Shown here: positions 19,960-29,430 of the stretch, in pieces
Position numbering within the stretch: position 1 is the first letter of the stretch
Layout: each line of letters opens with the position of its first letter
Assembly (NCBI GenBank): GCA_039105265.1
Contig: JAPFFF010000007.1
Span: 5,890,001 to 5,954,000, forward strand
Origin: Tritrichomonas musculus
Taxonomy: Eukaryota > Parabasalia > Tritrichomonadida > Tritrichomonadidae
Direction: 5' to 3'
Length of the DNA stretch: 64,000 nucleotides
Position numbers and translations under genes: made by a program
Notes under the pieces: generated by a model
What the model was told of the DNA's origin: nothing
Databases searched by the model: none
What the model saw: only the letters and a program-made list of their open reading frames with translations

Positions 19960-22120
19960 TCATCTTTTGCATAAATATCAATATCTTTATGATTCAAAAG
20001 CATCATAACAATATTTTTTGATTTTTTTTCAACAGCTTCATGTAATGCGGTTCTATGAAATTAATTAAATTGAAATAGCATAAAAAACAATGTTAATGTA
20101 ACAATGTTTAAGTCATAGATATAAAACATTATTTGAATACTTCAAATAGAAATTTGATTAAATCACAAAAAATAGAATTCTATAAAAGATATTTCAATTG
20201 AATTTTATGAAATTCAAATTTTTGAAATGTGATGAAAAAAATAAATTATTTCAAACTATATTGAAAAAGTGGATTTTTGAATTCTATTAAAAAATGAAAT
20301 ATTTCAAAACAATATTAATCAAAAGAAAAAAGTTTTAAATTTCATTAATTTAAAAGATGATTGAAAATTGATATCATATTAACATCAATTGTAGGGCATC
20401 CTAATAAAAGTTGAACAATTTCTGAATGTCGCTTTTCAACAGCAATATACAATGGTGTTTTGTGAAAATTATTAAATATAAACATGATTTAAAATATCTT
20501 TTGTATGAAATGTTATTAAAAAAAATGATTTTATGAAATGAAATAAATAAATTTGATGTGAAAATTACATTCAAAATTTTGAATTGAAATTTTAAAAATT
20601 GAGAAAAATAAAAATATGATGAGAATTTAAAATCTGGAATTGTATTTAAATCATGGATCATGGAACTTTATTATAATGATCTAATTCTTTAATTTTATGA
20701 ATTTAATAAATTTTTTTAATTTGGTCATTTTGAGTTTTATTAAATTCAATTTGAAATTGTATGAAAAACAAAAATATTTGAAATGAAATTAAAAGAAAAT
20801 AATTTGTTTGAAATGATATTTAAAAAAGAGAAAGTAAAATTGATTTGTAGTTAACATCAATGTTATTTGCTGATAATAAGAGTTTTACCATTTCAGAGAA
20901 ATCTTTTTTGATTGAGAAATGCAATGAATTGAAATTAAAAAAATAGAAATTAGAAATTTCATTAAAAAAGAAAATAATTGTTGAATTGAATTAAAAAATA
21001 AGTGATCATAAATATGATTAAAACATAATTTAATTGAGAACTTCATTTGAATATATGAAATTAAATTATATTTAAAAATAAAAATTTAAAAATTTCATTC
21101 AAAAAAAATGGCAAAAGAAATATTATTTAAATTTTTAACTTGTAACATAATTAAACAAATATTTTTGCTTTAAAACTTCATTCAATTGTTAAATAAAATT
21201 CTATTCACATTTATGAATTGAAATGTTGTTTTAAAAAAGTGAATTTTGAAACATAATTGAAAAACTGAATAGGAAATTATGTTAAAAAATTGATGCCAAA
21301 ATTATAAGTGAATTAACATCAATGTCTTTATGAGATAAAAGTGTTTTAACAACTTCAATATTTCCATTTTGAGTGGCCATGTTTAATGCTGTCTTTTTAG
21401 CAAATAAAAAAATAAACATTATTTCAAAAAAAATTGTTGAATTTCGTTTAAAAATCATGTATGAAATTGTATAAAAATAATTGGATTTAAAATGTAATAA
21501 AAATGTATTTTGAAAATGTAATAAGGAATATAATTAATATGAATTGAATAAACTTTAAAATATATTTTGAAATGTTATTGAAAAAGAATGATTAAATTGT
21601 GTTAAAAAAAATGATTTTGAAAATATGATGAATAATTAATTAATTTTAAAATTGAATTAGCATTAACGTCAATATCTTTCTCTGATAATATAATTTTTAC
21701 GATTTCGGGATTTTCACTCAATACAGCAATATGCAATAGCTGGTAATTAAAAATTATATTGTAAACTTCATTCAAAAAAATTTTTTTTTTTCAAAATGAT
21801 ATTTAAAATTATTGTAAAAAAAACATGATTTAATATTAAAATTGATGAATTCCATTTTAAAAAAACTCTTGTAATGCAGTTAAAAATACCTAAATAATAA
21901 ACTGAATTTAAAATTCTTCATAAAAATTTCTGGATGAGGATGAAAAAAGAAAAAAATAAATATAATTACAAAGAAAGATTTTGAATTTCATTAAAAAAGA
22001 TTCTTTCTTAATGTATATTTTGTTTATTTGAAATAAATTCGTAGATAATAACAAACTAACAATTTCATTGTTTCCTTTTTCAATGGCAATGATCAACGAA
22101 TTTTTATTCAAAACAAACAA
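19960..22120 (-). pseudogene. Row of isolated ankyrin units (decayed or split ankyrin tail)
   Basis: On the minus strand, six single ankyrin units lie at about 22,023-22,110, 21,655-21,745, 21,303-21,400, 20,845-20,935, 20,377-20,470 and 19,968-20,060. They read, for example, KTALNMATQNGNIEVVKTLL, LHIAVLSENPEIVKIIL and RTALHEAVEKKSKNIVMMLL, each ending in an IDVN or IDIY-type turn. Each unit is followed by stops and an AT-rich spacer of about 260-370 bp. The spacers share short motifs (AAATTTCATT-like) and most units are preceded by ATGTTTATTTT or a variant ending in TTTCA. No trichomonad-type intron signals (GTATGT, ACTAACACACAG) are evident. They follow directly on the ankyrin gene at 22,161-23,279, so this looks like its amplified and decayed tail. 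Confidence 0.7.
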
Positions 22121-22160
22121 TTCAAAATTTCATAAAGAAAAAAATTTTTGATGTGGAATT

Positions 22161-23279
22161 TCATTCAAAATTTTTATAAATTGAAATTATTTTAGTGTTT
22201 ATTTCTTCTTTTATCTTTTTTTCTTTTAAAAATAAATCAACCAATGATATATAATCATATTTGCACAAATAAAAAAGATTGGAAATATTAAAATCAATTT
22301 CCTGAGGAAGAAAATTAAAATTATAACATTTGAAAAGAAGTCGATCATTAATTTTTTCATATGATTTTAGGTTAAATGTATTTAGGATATAATTGGCAAT
22401 ATCATTGTGATGGCATTTTATTGATTCATAAAGTGAAGGATAATAAAAACGACATTTTTTTTGTTCAAGAAGATGAATTAAGTCAGCATTTTGACTTTGA
22501 ACTGCATAAATCCAAAATGGTCTTTCCAATCTAACTTCATTGAATAGTAAGTATTGAAAAATTTGAATGGACCCATTGAATAATGAGTATTCAATTATTG
22601 ATGGTTCATTTTTGAGTAAAAATAAATTTGTCTCAAAAATTGACGGTTGGATTTTTTTGTTTAAATTGATATTTGTACGGTTGACAAATTGAATGAATTC
22701 ATCAATTGAATCTTTTTGAATTAAAACGTTCAAATAATTGTCATTTTCACCTTTTTCTCGGTTTTCTTCAAAAAAATTTGAATTTTTTGTGTAAAAACTT
22801 TTAATTTCATTGTAATTGAAGCTTTTAAGTTGTTTTATTTGGCTAAAAAAAGTTTGAAACTCAGGGAAAAAGTAATAATGATAGTTTCTTTTGATCTTTT
22901 TGTCCTTTAATAGGAGAAGTGCAATGGTATTGTCAGGAATTATTATTTTTTCTTTAAATAAATAAAGCAGAAGACGCTTATTGCTTTGAAAAATGATGAA
23001 TCTTTCAATGTTTGAATAATTGTCAATGATTGATTTTTTTAACTTGGCCAAAATTTTTTCGATTTTATTAAAAAAGTTGAGGGATCGATGATGATAATCT
23101 GATATTTTAACAATTAAATGAAGTGAAGTCTTTAAATCAGGTGTGTTATCGAAAGTAAGAATACTTTCAATAATTCTTTTAAAAATATTGTCATCCTCGC
23201 CTGGATCATCATTCTCTATATATTCTAATAATGTATTTTGTATGTCTGTAAATTTACTAAAATGATCCATAATGTTCAT
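22161..23279 (-). CDS. Ankyrin-family protein, N-terminal part, 372 aa
   Basis: ATG at 23,279. Residues 1-150 are a helical region typical of the N-terminal module (DUF3447-like context) of the very large trichomonad ankyrin families. Degenerate ankyrin units follow, for example PSIIEYSLFNGSIQIFQYLL, FWIYAVQSQNADLIHLLEQK and YESIKCHHNDIANYILNTF. The frame closes at 22,161 within a repeat region, just before the row of isolated ankyrin units on the same strand. The coding part may therefore be a truncated version of a longer ankyrin protein, or a functional short form. Ankyrin proteins serve as protein-binding scaffolds; the partner here is unknown. Confidence 0.75.
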   Translation of the reverse strand: MNIMDHFSKFTDIQNTLLEYIENDDPGEDDNIFKRIIESILTFDNTPDLKTSLHLIVKISDYHHRSLNFFNKIEKILAKLKKSIIDNYSNIERFIIFQSNKRLLLYLFKEKIIIPDNTIALLLLKDKKIKRNYHYYFFPEFQTFFSQIKQLKSFNYNEIKSFYTKNSNFFEENREKGENDNYLNVLIQKDSIDEFIQFVNRTNINLNKKIQPSIFETNLFLLKNEPSIIEYSLFNGSIQIFQYLLFNEVRLERPFWIYAVQSQNADLIHLLEQKKCRFYYPSLYESIKCHHNDIANYILNTFNLKSYEKINDRLLFKCYNFNFLPQEIDFNISNLFYLCKYDYISLVDLFLKEKKIKEEINTKIISIYKNFE

Positions 23280-23412
23280 TTCTTAATCCTAAATTTCTGA
23301 ATAAATTGAATAAAATTGAAAAAAAATTTTTAAAAACGTAAATTTTATATTTTGATTGATTCGAAATCATTCTATATTTATATTTTTTGACTTATATTAA
23401 GTGAAAATTATC

Positions 23413-24369
23413 ATGACGGAGATCGAAATTGAAACATATTCGTCAGATAGTTATTCAGATGAAGAAAATTATGAATATTCATACATATTAATTACGCCAG
23501 ATGATAGTATTCACAAAGAAAGTAATGAAATAAATAAACAAGAATCGATGATAAAGACTTCATCAGATAAAAAACGGCACCATCATAAACATAATAATTC
23601 TTTTTCTAATGAAAACTCAAGTTTTTCAGAATTTATTACTCGGCAAAATGATGCTAATAGAAGGCGACTGAAAATTCGTGATAACCCTCCAACAGAAAGA
23701 CGATTCAACCCACCCCCTTTCAAGTTTATTCTTGAATCTGCTGTTCCACCCCCTAAAGTTGAATCTCCTAATAATAAGAAGCAGATATTAGGTCAATATT
23801 CAACATTGTTTCAAAGGTCAATTAATAGAAATTCGCCTTCTTCAAATAATAATTCGCCAAACAGAAATGATTATAGTAATTTAAATTCATTTGCGCAAGA
23901 GAGCAATGATATGAGTTTTAGATCGATGAGTAAAACAATTGACAATTATGTATTTGATACAGATTTAATTAGTAAAAATTCAGAATTAATTGCAGATGAA
24001 AAGAATTCAATGCTTGTTATTAATACCTGTGGAAGTTCAAATACTTTGAACCAATTTAGACTTGAACAAATTCTTCGTCGATTTAATATAAAAGATAAAT
24101 TCTTGGTAGCAGAAGTTTGTTCAAGAACAAAAGCAAAATCACAGCAGGAATCAAATGATCCCTCTAACGAAATGCCAAAAAGTATTTTCGGTGACAGACT
24201 CTCTCAAAGTGAATCAAATTTGTATGATAATAGAGTTCTAAAAAAATTATTAATTCGTTCATTAATAGAAGATATAGATAATTTATCCAGTTTCGAGATT
24301 AAACTTCGTAATTGTATGTCATCATCACTCAGAAATGATAAATATTTGTCAAAAAAGAAAAAATTGTGA
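23413..24369 (+). CDS. Disordered protein of unknown function, 318 aa
   Basis: The first ATG in frame is at 23,413; upstream the frame begins with GTG. The protein is hydrophilic and mostly disordered: an acidic start (MTEIEIETYSSDSYSDEENY), a His/Lys-rich patch (KKRHHHKHNNSF), Pro-rich and Asn/Ser-rich linkers, and a more ordered C-terminal third (from about 215) with helical segments such as FRLEQILRRFN and LLIRSLIEDIDNLSSFEI. No known domain is recognised. It is divergently arranged with the ankyrin gene, about 130 bp away, so the two may share a promoter region. Confidence 0.75.
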   Translation: MTEIEIETYSSDSYSDEENYEYSYILITPDDSIHKESNEINKQESMIKTSSDKKRHHHKHNNSFSNENSSFSEFITRQNDANRRRLKIRDNPPTERRFNPPPFKFILESAVPPPKVESPNNKKQILGQYSTLFQRSINRNSPSSNNNSPNRNDYSNLNSFAQESNDMSFRSMSKTIDNYVFDTDLISKNSELIADEKNSMLVINTCGSSNTLNQFRLEQILRRFNIKDKFLVAEVCSRTKAKSQQESNDPSNEMPKSIFGDRLSQSESNLYDNRVLKKLLIRSLIEDIDNLSSFEIKLRNCMSSSLRNDKYLSKKKKL

Positions 24370-24387
24370 ATTCAATTTTTTTCTATA

Positions 24388-24420
24388 CGATTTTCGCCTT
24401 TGGTGAACAAACAAAAATCG
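24388..24420 (+). other. Hairpin in the 3' flank
   Basis: CGATTTT at 24,388-24,394 pairs with AAAATCG ending at 24,420, with weak extension by TATA on both sides. It lies about 20 bp after the stop of the 318-aa gene. The loop contains CGCCTTTGG, faintly like the U5 loop, but the match is not good enough to call an snRNA. Confidence 0.35.
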
Positions 24421-24539
24421 CTATAACAGAATAATCTTAGATAAAAAAAAAAAAATCAATGAATAAAAAAAAACAATTTTGTTAATAAAAAGCTAAATAT
24501 ACTCTTAATCTTAACTTTTTTTTATTATTTTTAATATTT

Positions 24540-26255
24540 TCAGTCAAGATTGAAAAACATCGGATTCATGTAAGAAGGTGCAGCTGGCTGTAAGTTGAAA
24601 AATTTTGAATTTAACGACATGCAACGCCTCAATTTCTTCTTGCCTCTGTTGGGAGTTCTCGGGGCCTGCTGGAATGGATTCTCTAAGTCAGCCTCTCTAC
24701 TTGGATCATTGCCGTTAGGAGCACTTCTATTGGCCAAGAAGCTTATTTGCTTATCATTATTATTTATCTCATCAGCATCGCTATCACTTGTCTCGTAAAT
24801 ATGATTATCAGTATTATTATCATTGTTATTGTCAGTATTATTATTATCGGCATTATCAATATTATAATTATTATTATTATTATTATTGTTGTTGTTGTTG
24901 TCTTCTATTTCTTTCGTGTTTGTGTCATCTTTCTGTGCATTTTCCTTGAACTGTGTGTAAGGTTTGTTTGGAGTGAATTTGTAATTAGGAATTACAAATG
25001 CACTTTTGGCTCTGAAATTATAACCTCTCGTGAAAGGCAAAAAGAATTCATTCATATCGCTGTCATCAAAATCTTCTTCTTGATTTTCTTCCTCTTCTTC
25101 TTCAATTTCGGCATCTTCTTCGTGTGTAATTATGTGATGATGAGAATCAATTTCGCCTTTAATGTGCTGTGAGAGCTTTTTTCCTTTAATTGTCTTTCCT
25201 GTGAAAAGGTAGTCAAAGTCTTCAAGACAAAATGAGTCATTTTTCCTCATTAGAAGTGGTGCGAGTGGTACTACAGCTTTAAGATCAATATTATAAACTT
25301 TTTGGTGCATAAACGTCTTTTTTGCTTTTAAAAATGCTTGCTTATAGTTGGGAGGAATGACTACTTTCTTTTTTTGTGATAATTGATTCAATATAAGATC
25401 AATTGAATTATGGTATTCTTGAACAAGAGAAAGGGCTGTTTTTGGTCCTACTGATTTGATATGCGGAGCATAGTCGCATCCAGTAAGTATGCAAAAAGTT
25501 AGAAAATCGTCATAATCGCTTTCTGAAATTTCTTCTATATGTGTAAACGTCGAGAAATCAGCAGAATCTGGTATTAAATTGGATTTTCTTTTTGATTGAT
25601 TAAATTCACGTTTACTTTCATTGTTTGGACTGTTGAAGTGTAATAAAGATATTGCATCTTTGATTTTAATACTGTCGACAAAACCTTTAAAATTCATTTT
25701 GAATAAAACTTGTGGAACTCCATATGCTAATAAATCTGAATCCTCAGTTAAAACTAGATCTACATACTTTGATCGAGCTAGATATGCAAGTTGTGCATCT
25801 GCTTCGTATGGAGCAACAATAAAAGAAATTTTGTTCTTCTTTAAAAATGAAATAAATGTTTGAACTGTTTCATGCTTGATTGAAACAGCAGTGCTATAAT
25901 CTGTAGAAGTTATTTGATCTGCTTTGCCTTCTTGTTGTAATTTATTGATTTTGTTTATTGCTTGTTCTCTTATTTGTCTCCTAAAATCATTTACGTTGCC
26001 TTTAATAGGAAGAGATCTACCATCGAAAACGAAAAAAGGTTGAATATCATTATCAAGTAATATTCTTAATTTTGAAACGAGATAAGGCAAGATTTTTTTG
26101 GTTCCAGGAAGATAAAATAATTCTTTAGCGCAAAAGTAAGATGCTTTATGAAGCCAAACAAAGCCATCAATAGCTATCTTTTTCCCTCTGAATGTTGAAA
26201 TGTGATAATGCTCTGTGCAATTTTTCAACTCAGGAAGTAAGCCTTTTATGCCCAT
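24540..26255 (-). CDS. EXO1: Exonuclease 1-like XPG/FEN family nuclease, 571 aa
   Basis: ATG at 26,255, starting MGIKGLLPELKN as in EXO1 (where Gly2 threads near the active site). The XPG-N region occupies about 1-100 with Asp30 and Asp78 (FVFDGR). The XPG-I region at about 130-215 has APYEADAQLAYLA (Glu151, Asp153) and TEDSDLLAYG (Asp172, Asp174). TGCDYAPHIKSVGPKTA (258-273) supplies Asp261 and the helix-two-turn-helix. All metal-binding acids are present. EXO1 resects DNA 5' to 3' in mismatch repair and recombination. The C-terminal 190 residues are disordered, with an acidic stretch, a long Asn/Asp repeat near 450-490 and a basic end (RGKKKLRR). The first half is secure; the choice of EXO1 over another XPG member rests on the start and the layout. 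Confidence 0.9.
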   Translation of the reverse strand: MGIKGLLPELKNCTEHYHISTFRGKKIAIDGFVWLHKASYFCAKELFYLPGTKKILPYLVSKLRILLDNDIQPFFVFDGRSLPIKGNVNDFRRQIREQAINKINKLQQEGKADQITSTDYSTAVSIKHETVQTFISFLKKNKISFIVAPYEADAQLAYLARSKYVDLVLTEDSDLLAYGVPQVLFKMNFKGFVDSIKIKDAISLLHFNSPNNESKREFNQSKRKSNLIPDSADFSTFTHIEEISESDYDDFLTFCILTGCDYAPHIKSVGPKTALSLVQEYHNSIDLILNQLSQKKKVVIPPNYKQAFLKAKKTFMHQKVYNIDLKAVVPLAPLLMRKNDSFCLEDFDYLFTGKTIKGKKLSQHIKGEIDSHHHIITHEEDAEIEEEEEENQEEDFDDSDMNEFFLPFTRGYNFRAKSAFVIPNYKFTPNKPYTQFKENAQKDDTNTKEIEDNNNNNNNNNNNYNIDNADNNNTDNNNDNNTDNHIYETSDSDADEINNNDKQISFLANRSAPNGNDPSREADLENPFQQAPRTPNRGKKKLRRCMSLNSKFFNLQPAAPSYMNPMFFNLD

Positions 26256-27169
26256 ATTTTTTAATTAAAATACAAAATATTTATCTCAAAATAAATGAGG
26301 GAAAAGTCAAAAAAAAGATAATTCAAATATTGAAGGATATTTGAAAAAAGTACATTGACGAGTCATAAAAAATTCAATTAACAATTGAATTTAAATTCTT
26401 CAAAAATATAGATTATTTTATAAAAAAACTATTAATGTTCATGAAATTTATTATTATTTTTATTAAATATTTGTTTTGAAATATATTTTTATTTTTTCTT
26501 AAGTTATCTATGAATTAAATATCAAAATATTTTGAATGCATTACAAACAGAGTTTGAAAAAGTTATTAAAATTAAATAGTTTTTAGAAAAATATTTTAAA
26601 ATATTTTAACTCTATCCATAAATGTTCGACTTAACGTACACAGAAACCGCATTTTCCACTGAAAATAGACAAAAAAACGATAAAATGACGAAAATTTCTT
26701 TTTTCTCTCAAAGTAATGTATTCAATTTTTCAGAAGTTTATTTTTATAATTATCTTTTCTGCAAAAAAAAAAACACGTCCTTAAGAGGAATTACAACTTT
26801 TTTGGGATATGCGCTACTCTCAGAAAAAAGAGCTTTGGAAAAAATCTTCGAATCAACTTAAAGGTTCATGAGAAAAAAAAAATGATAATTTGAATACTCT
26901 CTCAAAATTCAATTGTCGAGCATTTTTGGAAAGAGTTTAGGTTTTATAAGTTTTATTTTGATTTTTATAGGGTTTTTTTAGAAAATCAATAATTTTTTGA
27001 ACCTCCTCTTTTTGTCTTAAGAAAAAGTTTGTTGATTATTAATAATATTCGTTATTTTTTTGTAAAAATTATTTGTGGGTTAACCAAAATTTTTTTGTAA
27101 TTTAAAAAATAAATAACGATGATTTTAAGCTCAATTTTAAAAGTCAAGATTGACTATCAATAAAATCAA
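26256..27169. other. Intergenic region with one doubtful short ORF
   Basis: Mostly AT-rich. A 79-codon open stretch from ATG 26,622 to 26,861 on the plus strand has fairly mixed composition (KRALEKIFEST at its end) but no family and no support. The GC content rises slightly at 26,775-26,870 and might hide an RNA gene that I cannot identify. Confidence 0.45.
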
Positions 27170-28084
27170 ATGAGTAATTCGAAAACTCAAGTTTTAAGAG
27201 ATCTTCCAGCTGGAAATTCAGAAGTCACATCTTTATATTGGTGTGAAAAAGGTCTTTTTGCAGGAGATTTAGATGGAAATATTTTTATATATGAAACTGA
27301 TAATTCTCCTTCTGGAGGACAATGTCATATTGGTCAATGTCATAATTTTAAAGTACATAATTTAGCTGTATCATCTATATGTTATATTAATGATAATGTT
27401 TTTTCTTGCTCGCTTGATGGAAATGTTTCTACGATGAAATTTAATGCTCAAGGAAAAAACGATGTTTCGTCTATAAAATCAATTACAGATTGTTTTGTAA
27501 TATGTCCCGTTGAATCAATGGGTATAGTTCTTTTTGGAACCACAAGTGGATCACTCTATTTTTATGATATTTCAAAAGAGAATCTTTCAGAACCATTGAA
27601 ATTATTCACTAATTCAGCGGTTTGCTCAATTTCGCTTCATCCTACAGAAAATAAAGTTGGTGTATTATCCAATCAAGAGTTTGTTCTTGTAAATTTGGAT
27701 AAAAGAGATGAAGAGAAGAGATTAAAAATCACAGCCGATAAATGTACATGTTGTGCCATATCAGATAATGCTTTATCTTGCGTTATTTCAACTACAGAAG
27801 GTTCGGTTCGAATAGTTGATATGATAACATTCAAAGAAGTTGGATGCGTTGTCATTGATCAAACAGAATTAAATAAAGTTGCATCTATTGATTACGGAAA
27901 AAGGTTTGTATTGATTGGATGTAATGGTAAAGTTACATTGTTCAACCTTAATACAATGCTAAAAGAAACAGGAAACATTATTGAAAGAAAGCCATTATTG
28001 GCGCTTGCTATTCAACCTGTAGATATGAAGATAGCTGTTGCTGGTTGTGATAAAAATATTACTCTTCTTGGTTTCGAAAAATAA
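27170..28084 (+). CDS. WD40-repeat protein, 304 aa
   Basis: ATG at 27,170. The protein is a single WD40 propeller of about six to seven degenerate blades: for example SEVTSLYWCEKGLFAGDLDG, LAVSSICYINDNVFSCSLDG, GIVLFGTTSGSLYFYDIS and LLALAIQPVDMKIAVAGCDK. Many blades end in DG or SG turns followed by an I/L-x-x-Y/F strand, but the Trp-Asp dipeptide itself is mostly lost, as often in divergent propellers. The length equals a bare propeller, as in SKI8/WDR61 or small nucleoporins, so it is probably a scaffold subunit of a larger complex. I cannot decide which. Confidence 0.82.
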   Translation: MSNSKTQVLRDLPAGNSEVTSLYWCEKGLFAGDLDGNIFIYETDNSPSGGQCHIGQCHNFKVHNLAVSSICYINDNVFSCSLDGNVSTMKFNAQGKNDVSSIKSITDCFVICPVESMGIVLFGTTSGSLYFYDISKENLSEPLKLFTNSAVCSISLHPTENKVGVLSNQEFVLVNLDKRDEEKRLKITADKCTCCAISDNALSCVISTTEGSVRIVDMITFKEVGCVVIDQTELNKVASIDYGKRFVLIGCNGKVTLFNLNTMLKETGNIIERKPLLALAIQPVDMKIAVAGCDKNITLLGFEK

Positions 28085-28388
28085 ATTCTATAAAGTTCTT
28101 TATTACAGTAATTTCTTCTTTATTTCATATAGATATTAAACAAAAATTGTGAAATGTATATCAATTCTATATTTTATTAATAATTAGATTTTTTTGAGTT
28201 AAATTGATAATAAATGATGAAGTAATAATGTTTTTTAAACACTTTTATGATAGTATTAATTGTTTTTTTACTTTTCTCGAATGGATGCATATTTCTAGTT
28301 AATTAATAGGACAAAATGTATTCAACTTTTATACAAGCATGGCTGAAAGCAAATTAAAAATAATAATTCTTAACTGACATTTTCCGAT
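28085..28388. other. Intergenic gap between convergent genes
   Basis: About 300 bp of AT-rich sequence between the WD40 gene stop and the syntaxin gene stop. I see nothing else in it. Confidence 0.5.
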
Positions 28389-29291
28389 TTATTTGAGTAA
28401 AGCAAGTATTAATAAAACAACAACAAAAACAGATAGGAAAATTGCGCACTTCCACATTCGAGACTTTTTTTGATATTCGGCAGCTTTTTCTACTTCTTTA
28501 TGAGCAGTTTCAGCGTTTTGAAGTGATTCAGAAACACAATAATCAATTCGGTCAATAATTGATCCTTGTTGAATAATTAAATTTGATAGATTTAGGAAAA
28601 GTCCACGGATTTCTTGTTCTCTTTGTGTAATTTGAGCAATTTCTTCTGTCTGACGTCGTTGGATTTGTTGCTGCTCCATAAAGTAAGCTTGTTGATCATT
28701 ATTATCATTCATTTTTTTTAGCGAAGAAAAGTCATATGATTTGAGTTCTTTGTTATCATCATTATTATTGTTATCATCTGTTTTAAAGTTTGAAGAACGG
28801 TGAAAACTTGCCAAAAATGCATGCTGTGAAGTTTGAAATTTAAATGAAAACTCTTCAGATAAATTGTAAAGATTTGTTTTCAAATTTTTTAAAATTTGTT
28901 CTCGATCTTTATTTATTATATTATTGCCGATAGCATTTTCATTTTGATTTGAAAACTCATTTTCCCGATATTGAATTGTATTTATTTGTTGAGATATTGT
29001 TAATAGCTTTGAATTTATTGAATTAGTAAGACTATTGATCTGATTAACTAGATCAGAGGAATCTGCAAATGTTGGTCTCAAACATTCTTGTTGTTTACGT
29101 ACAAGGTTATCAAAATTTATTTCGAGACGGTTAATTTGAGTTTTAATTTCTTGAAATAATTCAAAATAAGTTTCCAATGGAGATTGAATAGTTTGATTTT
29201 TGGCATTATAATTTGTTTTAATTGTATTTCCTCGGTACCGCATCATATCTGTGGTGCGATCACGATTTGCACCTGAAACAGGAAGATACAT
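28389..29291 (-). CDS. Qa-SNARE, syntaxin-16/Tlg2-like, 300 aa
   Basis: ATG at 29,291. The N-terminus MYLPVSGANRDRTTDMMRYR recalls the conserved N-peptide (RDRT...R) of syntaxin-16/Tlg2, which binds Vps45. A helical Habc-like region lies at about 45-165. The SNARE helix is at about 213-272 (QREQEIRGLFLNLSNLIIQQ, then GSIIDRIDYCVSES), with the central Gln and the IDRID stretch typical of this subgroup. It ends with a tail anchor at about 280-299 (WKCAIFLSVFVVVLLILALL). Tlg2-type SNAREs drive fusion at the trans-Golgi network and endosomes. The Qa-SNARE call is firm; the subgroup is probable. Confidence 0.88.
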   Translation of the reverse strand: MYLPVSGANRDRTTDMMRYRGNTIKTNYNAKNQTIQSPLETYFELFQEIKTQINRLEINFDNLVRKQQECLRPTFADSSDLVNQINSLTNSINSKLLTISQQINTIQYRENEFSNQNENAIGNNIINKDREQILKNLKTNLYNLSEEFSFKFQTSQHAFLASFHRSSNFKTDDNNNNDDNKELKSYDFSSLKKMNDNNDQQAYFMEQQQIQRRQTEEIAQITQREQEIRGLFLNLSNLIIQQGSIIDRIDYCVSESLQNAETAHKEVEKAAEYQKKSRMWKCAIFLSVFVVVLLILALLK

Positions 29292-29430
29292 TAAATTTTA
29301 TAAAAATTCAAAGCATATTTGGTTGAATAAATGAAAAGATTAAAAATTTGATTAAAATATATTTTTATTGATGTTTCATAATAAACATTATAAATCTAAA
29401 CTCTATATTTTTTATTTCTCAACTAGTGAT

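Noticed and set aside
24388-24420. Hairpin with CGCCTTTGG loop as a U5 snRNA
   Set aside because: The U5 loop is nearly invariant (GCCTTTTAC) and this differs at several positions; no U5 body is evident.
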